The notes: generated from the letters alone by a model not told the origin. Positions 1-5,413 are shown, numbered from the stretch's first letter. The stretch is DNA of 6,288 nucleotides from Candidatus Hermodarchaeota archaeon (GCA_016840185.1 JAEOSV010000036.1:1-6288), one strand, 5' to 3'. Numbers and translations: made by a program.

Positions 1-58
1 CTGCTGTCATTCCTGCTGGTCCACATCCGATTATAATGAGGTCGCGGTTCTCAGCCAT
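1..58 (-). CDS. FAD/NAD(P)-dependent oxidoreductase, thioredoxin reductase-like (N-terminal fragment, runs off left edge)
   Basis: Only the first 19 codons are inside the window. They read MAENRDLIIIGCGPAGMTA: a charged start, a hydrophobic beta strand, and the dinucleotide-binding loop GCGPAG (residues 11-16, GxGxxG). This is the N-terminal Rossmann fold seen in thioredoxin reductases and related flavoproteins. The ATG at 58 is chosen because a strong Shine-Dalgarno match, GAGGTGA (67-73), lies 8 nt upstream. An in-frame GTG four codons earlier overlaps that site and is less likely. The gene is preceded on the same strand by the PhoU/TrkA_C pair, 90 bp away, so it could be an operon extension or a separate unit. 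Thioredoxin reductase is the commonest protein with this start, but other two-domain flavoproteins (geranylgeranyl reductase, ferredoxin-NADP reductase types) cannot be excluded from 19 residues. Confidence 0.7.
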   Translation of the reverse strand, partial: MAENRDLIIIGCGPAGMTA

Positions 59-148
59 TTCTTCGTTCACCTCTTTTCTGTGAAACAGTATGTCGGCTAT
101 TTCTAAGTTTTGGCTTTGCACGTCAACTGGTTTGAAAACAAGTTGGGT
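59..148 (-). promoter_or_regulatory. Intergenic gap with Shine-Dalgarno and possible weak promoter of the flavoprotein gene
   Basis: On the minus strand this 90-bp gap carries an A/T-rich stretch (TTAGAAATA, about 102-110) that could serve as a TATA box, and then the GAGGTGA ribosome-binding site at 67-73. The distance from the A/T-rich box to the start would allow a leader of roughly 20 nt. The box is a poor match to the archaeal consensus, so readthrough from the upstream PhoU/TrkA_C genes is equally possible. Confidence 0.3.
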
Positions 149-766
149 TTAGAGGTCTTGGATTGTTCCTTGGGCAATGCCTTCTAATTTTTCGACCGCT
201 TCTTTGTAGCCACCGGCGTAGATGATGTCACCAGGAAGTAATTTGAATCGCCCTCGTGGGTCATAGGTCCAATGATCATCTCGCTTCACGGCAAAGATTC
301 GGGTTCCATGATCTTCCAACCGGAGTTGTCCAAGGGTTTTGTTCGCAAGAATCGAATTCGGATCGATTATTTGACGGCTTACTCGTTCGTCAGCATCTTT
401 CAAGGCAAGACGCATAAGTGGGTGGACATCAACGCCTCGCAATACAATCTCTGCCATTTGGGCCGCAGCATCTGCAAGATTTTCAGCGGCAACACCAAGT
501 CGAATCAGACCCAATCGGCGTTTCTCTTCGCCTTCCTCCAATTCTAACCCAAGGACCTCTAATTCAAATTCGGTATGGAATTTGTCAAATTTCCTTTCCA
601 GTTCGAAGATGTCTTCAGCGATATCCTTGTTGTTTGTGAGGAGGGCTGTATAAGCTAGGTTGATGAGGAGTTCGGAGGTGTCTTTCATTTGTATGAGCAT
701 CGCTAGGATGCGTTCCTCCGGCGTTTCTTCCCCTTTGGGGGACTTAAGCAATCTCTTCAAGCTCAC
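149..766 (-). CDS. PhoU-like / TrkA_C (RCK_C) domain protein, second of a tandem pair
   Basis: This 205-residue soluble protein has two parts. A PhoU-like helical bundle spans about residues 20-115; it contains the MKDTSELLINLAYTALL block and the helix LIRLGVAAENLADAAAQMAEIVL. A TrkA_C (RCK_C) domain spans about 135-200, ending in the strand-turn LLPGDIIYAGG and helix YKEAVEKLEGIA. Archaeal proteins of this architecture (COG3273 type) are thought to sense a ligand, ion or nucleotide and to regulate cation transporters; the true ligand here is unknown. The start is GTG at 766, with GAGG (777-780) 10 nt upstream, inside the preceding gene. The first 23 bp overlap that gene in another frame, suggesting translational coupling. 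Compared with its paralogue it has an N-terminal extension rich in Lys/Glu and an acidic stretch (about 75-82, LELEEGEE). No transporter gene is adjacent in the window. Confidence 0.85.
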   Translation of the reverse strand: MSLKRLLKSPKGEETPEERILAMLIQMKDTSELLINLAYTALLTNNKDIAEDIFELERKFDKFHTEFELEVLGLELEEGEEKRRLGLIRLGVAAENLADAAAQMAEIVLRGVDVHPLMRLALKDADERVSRQIIDPNSILANKTLGQLRLEDHGTRIFAVKRDDHWTYDPRGRFKLLPGDIIYAGGYKEAVEKLEGIAQGTIQDL

Positions 767-1352
767 CGGCTGCTAGCCTCTGCAATTTCTTTATACTATC
801 TGCTGAACCTCGAGCAATGACTCGGTCTCCCTTTGTAATTTCGAAGGATTCAGGTGGATTGATTGTCCATTTCCGTTTTCGTTGAATCGCTATGATATCT
901 GCACCGATTTCTTCTTCGAGGTTAATATCAGCTAACGTCTGCCCCACAAGGACTGATTTTTTAAGTATCGTAGCACGTCCAACAATTTCCTCTGCCTGGC
1001 TCACAGCTAGCCAGAGAATTCCGGGAATACCGATATCATGTAAAACTAGTCCGGCAATATCCGCAGCGGCATCACTGATTTTATTGGCTGCGGAGGCCGT
1101 CTTCATGATGCCTACTATTTGTTCAGCATCCTTTTTGTCTCGGACTGCTAAAGACGCGTTCATGAGTAGTAGGTATCCTAAGTAGTCAACGCGTTCTTCC
1201 ATCTCCATGACTTCTTCAGCCAATTCTCGGTCATTGAACATAACTGCTGAGTAGGCTAAATCAATCATGAGTTCGCTAAGGTCTTTCATTTCGACCAGTA
1301 GGTCGCGCACGGGTATCGGTTGATACTCAACTTCGTGAAGTTCCTCTTGCAT
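744..1352 (-). CDS. PhoU-like / TrkA_C (RCK_C) domain protein, first of a tandem pair
   Basis: This is a 202-residue cytosolic protein with a PhoU-like helical region (about 15-108) and a C-terminal TrkA_C domain (about 125-195). It aligns with its downstream neighbour along its whole length: MKDLSELMIDLAYSAV against MKDTSELLINLAYTAL, and GQTLADINLEEEIGADIIAI against GQLRLEDHGTRIFAV. The pair therefore looks like an old duplication. The RCK_C part ends with the usual KGDRVIARG turn and a final helix, where a regulatory ligand would bind. Proteins of this family are often encoded beside MgtE-like or other cation transporters in archaea; none is seen here, so the partner is unknown. The ATG at 1352 has only a weak ribosome-binding site, and the upstream 150 bp is a divergent promoter region shared with a lipid-synthesis gene. 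As the first gene of the unit, it probably sets expression of both paralogues. Confidence 0.85.
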   Translation of the reverse strand: MQEELHEVEYQPIPVRDLLVEMKDLSELMIDLAYSAVMFNDRELAEEVMEMEERVDYLGYLLLMNASLAVRDKKDAEQIVGIMKTASAANKISDAAADIAGLVLHDIGIPGILWLAVSQAEEIVGRATILKKSVLVGQTLADINLEEEIGADIIAIQRKRKWTINPPESFEITKGDRVIARGSADSIKKLQRLAAGELEEIA

Positions 1353-1502
1353 AACGGTGTCACGGGCTCCCAGAGAAAATGGAGGTCCATTACTTCCAAT
1401 AAGCTATCTTTGAAAAACAGGCTTTTGAGTGTTTCGCGTTATCCAACGATACAAAGAATCTTAATAAGCACAAGCATACTGGGGGATAATCCAGCAAAGA
1501 AC
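1353..1502. promoter_or_regulatory. Divergent promoter region between the PhoU/TrkA_C pair and the CDP-alcohol phosphotransferase gene
   Basis: The 150 bp separate two genes transcribed away from each other. For the leftward unit, TAGCTTATT (minus strand, 1398-1406) is a plausible TATA box, placing transcription start near 1377. For the rightward gene, CTTAATAAGC (1460-1469) is a plausible TATA box, placing transcription start near 1487, just after GGGGGA (1481-1486). A perfect 14-bp dyad lies at 1378-1391, beside the predicted leftward start. Box assignments are by eye and by spacing only. An open frame crosses this region on the plus strand, but it overlaps the leftward gene and is not family-like, so I treat the region as non-coding. 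Confidence 0.5.
1378..1391. repeat. 14-bp perfect inverted repeat, candidate operator
   Basis: The sequence is AATGGA-GG-TCCATT, two 6-bp arms with a 2-bp spacer. It lies between the putative TATA box and the ATG of the leftward PhoU/TrkA_C unit, at the predicted transcription start. A dyad there could bind a dimeric repressor. The functional role is inference; a 12-bp match in non-coding DNA could also be chance. Confidence 0.4.
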
Positions 1503-2174
1503 GTGATTCCCGTGGTCATCGGACGAACAAAAGAACAATTCAAAAGGATATTCTCTCCTGTCGCCCGTGTCGTTGCGAAATCACGGATTCCACCAAATGC
1601 TCTGACGCTTCTTGGACCGGTTGTCGCGACGTTGGCAGCCTGGATGTATATTCAACAGCAGCTTGGTCTAGCCATTCTGTTGCTCCTACTCTCAGGGTTT
1701 GTCGATGCTCTTGATGGGGCTGTTGCTCGAATAACCGGGAAAACTTCTGCTTTTGGAGGAGTGCTAGACAGTATTTGTGATCGTTATAGCGACGCCATTG
1801 TCCTGTTTGGTATCATCTTTGGAGGCTGGGTATCTACCTTCTGGGGAATCATTGCCATTGTCGGAAGTTTACTTGTTAGCTATACTCGTGCTCGGGCTGA
1901 AGCCGCGGGTGTCACCCAACTCGGAATAGGAATTGCAGAACGTCCTGAACGGATGATTATCCTTATGGTGGTAACGCTCCTCCAATATCTCACCGTTATT
2001 GGGATTCTCTTTACACCACCGATCTTCTACGGGCTACCTAACTGGGTAGCATATGGTGTTGTGCTCATCGCGATACTCGCCCACATCACTGTCGTGCAGC
2101 GAACAATTGCTGCATACCGGGCGTTGTCTAAGATGGATTCAGAGTCTTCGCCAGAATCTCAAGATACTTCCTAG
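1503..2174 (+). CDS. CDP-alcohol phosphatidyltransferase, archaetidylinositol-phosphate synthase type
   Basis: This is an integral membrane enzyme of phospholipid head-group transfer. With a GTG start at 1503 it is 223 residues. The complete CDP-alcohol phosphotransferase signature, DxxDGxxARx8GxxxDxxxD, is present with D68, D71, G72, A75, R76, G85, D89 and D93; these aspartates bind the metal and activate the acceptor. The later YTRARAEAAG (127-136) and GIAERPERMIIL (143-154) segments resemble inositol-phosphate synthases of archaea and actinobacteria. The probable reaction is CDP-archaeol plus inositol-1-phosphate giving archaetidylinositol phosphate and CMP. About six hydrophobic segments are visible (roughly 35-65, 96-126, 150-172, 180-200). 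GTG at 1512 is an equally possible start; the frame is open further upstream, but that stretch overlaps the divergent gene and lacks family similarity. The 3' end overlaps the convergent padR-like gene. A related archaetidyl- or phosphatidylglycerol-phosphate synthase is the main alternative. Confidence 0.85.
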   Translation: MIPVVIGRTKEQFKRIFSPVARVVAKSRIPPNALTLLGPVVATLAAWMYIQQQLGLAILLLLLSGFVDALDGAVARITGKTSAFGGVLDSICDRYSDAIVLFGIIFGGWVSTFWGIIAIVGSLLVSYTRARAEAAGVTQLGIGIAERPERMIILMVVTLLQYLTVIGILFTPPIFYGLPNWVAYGVVLIAILAHITVVQRTIAAYRALSKMDSESSPESQDTS

Positions 2175-2508
2175 CCTGCTCCAAAGTCTCTCGACCCATT
2201 TCGGTTATCCGATAATACTTCCGTGTGGGTCTACGTCCCTCTTTGCGTTCCACACTCAATTCGACGAGGTCATCACGTTGAAGCTTATAGAGTAAAACGT
2301 AGGCAGTAACCGAAGCCATTTCTACCCCAAATCGTTCCTTGATCACACCTCGCAACTCATATGCAAAATAATCCCGTTCTTCTAAAAGCGTCAGGACATA
2401 CAACCACAGATTCTCTTTCGTTGTCCGCGAAATAAGCCGTCTCATTGCCTTCTTATCATGATTTGAATATTCTTCAACTGCCCGAAGAAAATCCGAATTA
2501 TCAGTCAT
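2128..2508 (-). CDS. PadR-family winged-helix transcriptional regulator
   Basis: This 126-residue cytosolic protein has a winged helix-turn-helix at about residues 32-105. Its helices are ENLWLYVLTLLEERDYFAYEL and a recognition region around SVTAYVLLYKLQRDDLV. The wing is ELSVERKEGRRPTRKYYRIT, followed by a dimerising C-terminal helix (GRETLEQARKYLEIL). The Y-x-LL-x-KL and GR-x-x-KYY features are typical of PadR regulators. The N-terminal 30 residues are charged and not part of the core fold. ATG at 2508 is preferred over the in-frame TTG at 2517: GGAG at 2520-2523 sits 11 nt before the ATG but only 2 nt before the TTG. It lies 21 bp downstream of trmY and is probably cotranscribed with it. 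The last 47 bp overlap the convergent lipid-synthesis gene. The effector and target genes are unknown. Confidence 0.88.
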   Translation of the reverse strand: MTDNSDFLRAVEEYSNHDKKAMRRLISRTTKENLWLYVLTLLEERDYFAYELRGVIKERFGVEMASVTAYVLLYKLQRDDLVELSVERKEGRRPTRKYYRITEMGRETLEQARKYLEILAKTLNPS

Positions 2509-2529
2509 TACAGTCAAAACTCCATAGCT

Positions 2530-3144
2530 TCATCGCTTTTCTTTCCGACGCATCAACTCAACTAGAATTAAACTAATCACATGACTTCCCAAAAGGCTTC
2601 GCGTTCCTATACTAACCTCTTGAATCTGATGTGAATCCAATGCCTTTTCATGCTCTGCGGACAGACCCTGATCATCACCCAAAATGACTACGATGGGCTG
2701 ATCAAGATCCAACTCAACCTGATCAAACGGTTGACCGGTCTCAACCAAGTACAGGACCTGTTTCTTGTTCTGGATTGCCCTCTGTAACGTATCTTGAAAA
2801 TCCTTGGCTTCAAGAGTAAATGGGGGCCACTGTGGGTTTTGCGAAATACCTCGTTTTCGATATCCCTGAAGTAACCCTTTCAGAATAAGTGCACATTCAA
2901 GTTCACTAGCTGGAAACTCATCGGAAACAACATTATCTACGCGAAGACAAAGCGGAGGGTTGGGAGGACCTCCCAATACGGCGTTGACTTGAATGAAAGG
3001 AGCTAAGTCTGAGATAGTCCGATAAGCCGATACAAGACTACGACAGACAACATCTAAACGCCCACTAGTTCCTGGAAGATCGCGGATAAGGAAATCATCG
3101 GCGGTATGTGCCCGAAGTGCATCGATTACAATTGTCAATTCCAA
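2530..3144 (-). CDS. trmY: tRNA (pseudouridine54-N1)-methyltransferase TrmY
   Basis: TrmY is a SPOUT-class enzyme that uses S-adenosylmethionine to methylate N1 of pseudouridine 54 in the T-loop of archaeal tRNA, after Pus10 has made the pseudouridine. The 204 residues show the family blocks in order: LIRDLPGTSGRLDVVCRSL (19-37), NAVLGGPPNPPLCLRV (54-69), and the C-terminal trefoil-knot strands IVVILGDDQGLSAEHEKAL (151-169) and VSIGTRSLLGSHVISLILVEL (177-197), which form the SAM pocket. Length matches the family (about 200). In homologues as I remember them, the His of the last block is followed by Cys; here it is Val (SHVI), which is noted separately. The start is TTG at 3144, supported by a strong GGAGGGG site (3151-3157) at 6 nt spacing. 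It sits between the eS26 and padR-like genes on the same strand. Confidence 0.92.
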   Translation of the reverse strand: MELTIVIDALRAHTADDFLIRDLPGTSGRLDVVCRSLVSAYRTISDLAPFIQVNAVLGGPPNPPLCLRVDNVVSDEFPASELECALILKGLLQGYRKRGISQNPQWPPFTLEAKDFQDTLQRAIQNKKQVLYLVETGQPFDQVELDLDQPIVVILGDDQGLSAEHEKALDSHQIQEVSIGTRSLLGSHVISLILVELMRRKEKR

Positions 3145-3206
3145 TCGTTTCCCCTCCGTCAGCTAGCCATCTGCATCGAATGCAGTTCGAAATTATAAGC
3201 TACTGG
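3145..3206 (-). promoter_or_regulatory. Intergenic region with internal TATA box, hairpin and strong Shine-Dalgarno for trmY
   Basis: The 62 bp between eS26 and trmY holds three elements on the minus strand. CTTATAATT (3191-3199) is a good archaeal TATA-like box. A perfect 6-bp stem with a 3-nt loop follows (CTGCAT-TCG-ATGCAG, 3171-3185). The GGAGGGG ribosome-binding site is at 3151-3157. Spacing from the box predicts transcription start near 3170 and a leader of about 25 nt. trmY and padR could thus be transcribed separately from eS26. The hairpin lies between the box and the predicted start, where it could be an operator, or an RNA hairpin on the eS26 readthrough transcript. Confidence 0.5.
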
Positions 3207-3482
3207 CTATCGACTTTTACGGTCTTTCCGACTGCGAATGGTCACTACACCACGATGAACTGCACAACTGATACAATACCACTTTGTCACACGACGAGCA
3301 GGAATAAAAGTGCCTGAGCGACGAAGCTCCCGCGCCATCTGCGGGTCGACAAAAGAAGCACGTGTAGTTCGTTTCTTAGCTTTATCACGAGGAACTACTT
3401 TGCCACATTGGGTGCACTGAATGGTGGCTCCACGACCGGTCGAGCCTTTACTGCGTCCACCACTTTTCCGTTTAGATGGCAA
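3207..3482 (-). CDS. rps26e: Small ribosomal subunit protein eS26
   Basis: This is the archaeal/eukaryotic small-subunit protein eS26, located near the mRNA exit channel and the 3' end of 16S rRNA. The 91 residues begin with a basic MPSKRKSGGRSKGSTGRG tail and then carry the zinc-binding pairs C23-x2-C26 (QCTQCGK) and C70-x2-C73 (YCISCAVH). In between is the family block VPRDKAKKRTTRASFVDPQMARELR. The start is assigned to TTG at 3482, because GAGATGAT (3489-3496) lies 6 nt before it and homologues begin MPKKR-like at this point. Longer starts (GTG 3506, TTG 3521) would add 8 or 13 residues not seen in the family. It heads a cluster with trmY and a PadR regulator. Confidence 0.93.
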   Translation of the reverse strand: MPSKRKSGGRSKGSTGRGATIQCTQCGKVVPRDKAKKRTTRASFVDPQMARELRRSGTFIPARRVTKWYCISCAVHRGVVTIRSRKDRKSR

Positions 3483-3601
3483 TATACAATCATCTCGAAA
3501 TTTCACAGCAGTCGCTGTCAACTGTTGTATCAGTTGAGTTCACGACCACCTGACTGGAGCATGCTGCCTTACTTCAAAAACTTTGTGTTCACACAGACGC
3601 T
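3483..3601 (-). promoter_or_regulatory. Upstream region of eS26 with Shine-Dalgarno and two short dyads
   Basis: This 119-bp gap separates the ThrRS editing-domain gene from eS26. Closest to eS26 is the GAGATGAT ribosome-binding site (3489-3496). Further out are two adjacent inverted repeats: ACAGC-AGTC-GCTGT (3505-3518) and CAACTG-TTGTAT-CAGTTG (3519-3536). A weak A/T-rich box (minus-strand TGATACAA, about 3525-3532) falls within the second dyad and would put transcription start near 3502. I see no convincing TATA consensus. The rest of the gap holds the possible terminator of the preceding gene and nothing else recognised. Confidence 0.4.
3576..3595 (-). terminator. Possible terminator after the ThrRS editing-domain gene
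   Basis: Reading the minus strand, TGTGT-GA-ACACA (3584-3595) is a 5-bp inverted repeat starting a few bases after the TAA stop at 3602-3604. It is followed by AAG and a run of five T (3576-3580). Archaeal termination depends mainly on T-rich tracts, so the T-run matters more than the weak, short hairpin. Confidence 0.35.
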
Positions 3602-4024
3602 TTAATCAATACTCCGACCTGTTTCACTAATAGGATGACCGAAGCATTCGAGTTTAAATGCCTTATACCACCCAAATGGAGTTTGGTGGACCACAAACCC
3701 TTGGTCCTGTAAAGCCTGGGAGAGTTTTTGAAGCATACGCACGGCGAACTTGGGTTTAGCGAGTTTTCGAGGGAAAATATGGGCATGAGGATACAGGACA
3801 ATATTTGTCACTTTGACTCGTTCGGCTACGACTCGAATTTCATCAACAGCTTTCTGAACAACCTCAGAGAGTCGTCCTTCATCAGAGGCTTCAATCGCGC
3901 AGAATACGGTTAGGCAGTTTTCGAAGTCTTTCCATTCTCCCTCTTCTGCTTCATCTCGGACACTGATTTTCACGGCTTCTGTGGGTTTGTAAGCTAGATT
4001 TCCATGAAAAATTAACAATCGCAT
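3602..4024 (-). CDS. Freestanding archaeal threonyl-tRNA synthetase editing domain
   Basis: The 140 residues match only the N-terminal editing domain of archaeal ThrRS, a D-aminoacyl-tRNA deacylase-like fold that hydrolyses Ser mischarged on tRNA-Thr. Seen here are the starting strand MRLLIFHGNLAY, the central VTNIVLYPHAHI (72-83), the LAKPKFA block (88-94), and the catalytic-site segment TPFGWYKAFKLECFGHP (115-131). From knowledge of the Pyrococcus enzyme, the Tyr-Lys pair (Y120, K121 here), the His after the YP motif (H82) and a late Glu (E134) are the functional residues, and all are retained. The frame stops (TAA) straight after the domain, and the next 119 bp show no catalytic or anticodon-binding domain. 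It is therefore a stand-alone protein, smaller than the crenarchaeal ThrRS-edit. The ATG lies 6 nt after the mutase stop, with GTGA as a weak ribosome-binding site, so it is probably cotranslated with that gene. It probably acts in trans. Confidence 0.88.
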   Translation of the reverse strand: MRLLIFHGNLAYKPTEAVKISVRDEAEEGEWKDFENCLTVFCAIEASDEGRLSEVVQKAVDEIRVVAERVKVTNIVLYPHAHIFPRKLAKPKFAVRMLQKLSQALQDQGFVVHQTPFGWYKAFKLECFGHPISETGRSID

Positions 4025-4030
4025 TTTTAA

Positions 4031-5413
4031 TCACGCTTTTTTCCTAAGGTCTTTGATTGCGTCTTCAACTAAATGGGTTCCTTGGTTTGCCAAAACCTTT
4101 GCTCGGGGTTGGGTTTTCGCTTCGGCAAATATCCGGAAAAGAGGTTCCGTTCCTGAAGGACGGAGCAACACCCACCCATCTGAATACCGAAGTTTTAACC
4201 CGTCGGCACCATTAACCTTTGCATCACTTGGAATCATTTTCTTGATATAATCAAGTAGCTGGCCCTTTTCTTGATGTGTACATGGGATGCCGTCCTTTAC
4301 TTGGTAATACGTAGGAAACTGACGATCCAATTCATCCAATGGAGTGTTCTCATCGGCTATTAGATTTAAGATTATGAGTGCAGTGAGTAAGCCTTCACGA
4401 GTCCACGACCATCCCCGATATATCACACCACCATTTTCTTCGCCACCAATAGCTGCATTCGTGTCTTTCATCTTTGAGACGACAAAGGGTTCACCTACTC
4501 GGGTTTCGACGACCTCTGCATTCAAAGTGAGTGCGATATCATGGATTACATCACTTGTCGCTACTTGAGTAACAATGCATTTCGGTGCCTCCTGAAGGTC
4601 TCGAATTATATGGTATGTAGCAAGGGCGAAAACTCGATCACCTGTTAGAAATCGACCTTTGTCAGTAACAAAGACAATACGATCCGCATCGCCATCCCAG
4701 GCCATTCCACAATCCAGATTGTTCTCTTTCACGCATTGTATTAATTGTGAAAGAGTGGCTTCTTTCGGTTCAGGTGAACGGTGTGAAAATAGTCCATCGG
4801 GTTCACAAAACAACAAGTTGGTCTGTGCACCTATCGCGTTCAATAAAATTGGTGCAACCATGGTTGCAGCTCCTCCTCCACAATCTGCTGCAACCCGGAA
4901 TTCACGCTCTTTGAGTTTTTGCTCATCAACCTGGGACAACAATCCTTCAATGTATTGAAGCCTAAAGTCTTCAGCAGGAACAAGGTGTCCACAAGCTTGC
5001 CATGATGGTTGCTTTTTCTTTTCTGTGAAATAGTGGGTTTCAACTTGACGTTCCATTTCAGGGGTGAAGGCCGCACCATCTGGTCCCCATAACTTAATGC
5101 CATTATATTCAGGGGGGTTATGGCTTGCTGTAATCATTACTCCGCCATCAAGATTGAGTTGAGGAATCGCATAGGAAAGCAACGGTGTCGGTACAAGACC
5201 CAGCAGGTGTATGTCACATCCATTGGCCATGAGACCTGCACTGAAAGCAAATCCTATCATTTCGCTTGATTTTCGAGTGTCCCATCCCAAACCAATGGTC
5301 TTGTCGTTTCCGAAATACCCCGCTAATGCAAGACCCATGTCGTGGGCAACTTTTGAAGTAAGTTCTTTGTTGACGATCCCACGAAATCCCTGTGTACCAA
5401 ATAGTCGGGTCAC
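4031..5413 (-). CDS. Archaeal hexose-phosphate mutase (phosphoglucosamine mutase / phosphomannomutase family)
   Basis: This is a cytosolic alpha-D-phosphohexomutase that moves phosphate between C6 and C1 through a phosphoserine. It has 460 residues and all four domain signatures (numbered from GTG at 5413): TASHNPPEYNGIK with the catalytic Ser at 97; metal-binding DGDADR at 240-245; sugar-binding GGEENGG at 323-329; and phosphate-binding RPSGTEPLFRIFAEA at 418-432. The GGEENGG form is common in archaeal GlmM/PMM/PGM proteins, and the substrate (glucosamine-, mannose- or glucose-phosphate) cannot be decided from motifs. The GTG start is preferred because GAGAGGA (5421-5427) lies 7 nt upstream and the protein then begins MTRLFGTQGFRG, as in homologues. 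A TTG eight codons upstream lacks a ribosome-binding site. It leads a two-gene unit with the ThrRS editing domain. It probably feeds surface glycan, protein glycosylation or UDP-sugar synthesis. Confidence 0.9.
   Translation of the reverse strand: MTRLFGTQGFRGIVNKELTSKVAHDMGLALAGYFGNDKTIGLGWDTRKSSEMIGFAFSAGLMANGCDIHLLGLVPTPLLSYAIPQLNLDGGVMITASHNPPEYNGIKLWGPDGAAFTPEMERQVETHYFTEKKKQPSWQACGHLVPAEDFRLQYIEGLLSQVDEQKLKEREFRVAADCGGGAATMVAPILLNAIGAQTNLLFCEPDGLFSHRSPEPKEATLSQLIQCVKENNLDCGMAWDGDADRIVFVTDKGRFLTGDRVFALATYHIIRDLQEAPKCIVTQVATSDVIHDIALTLNAEVVETRVGEPFVVSKMKDTNAAIGGEENGGVIYRGWSWTREGLLTALIILNLIADENTPLDELDRQFPTYYQVKDGIPCTHQEKGQLLDYIKKMIPSDAKVNGADGLKLRYSDGWVLLRPSGTEPLFRIFAEAKTQPRAKVLANQGTHLVEDAIKDLRKKA

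Noticed and set aside
272..547. Plus-strand open frame of 91 codons
   Set aside because: It lies wholly inside a PhoU/TrkA_C gene on the other strand and its product has no domain-like pattern.
1320..1502. An upstream in-frame extension of the CDP-alcohol phosphotransferase from ATG 1320
   Set aside because: It would overlap the divergent PhoU/TrkA_C gene start and add about 60 residues with no family similarity. The stretch also contains the promoter-like elements and the 14-bp dyad.
3483..3521. Longer eS26 starting at TTG 3521 or GTG 3506
   Set aside because: The added 8-13 residues cover the ribosome-binding site of the TTG at 3482 and part of the dyad, and they are not found in eS26 homologues as I know them.
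3522..3601. Search for a continuation of ThrRS after the editing domain by frameshift
   Set aside because: None of the three minus-strand frames gives ThrRS-like sequence here, and eS26 begins soon after.
4659..4958. Plus-strand open frame of 99 codons
   Set aside because: It is antisense to the well-supported mutase gene, including its DGDADR region, and is an opposite-strand shadow.
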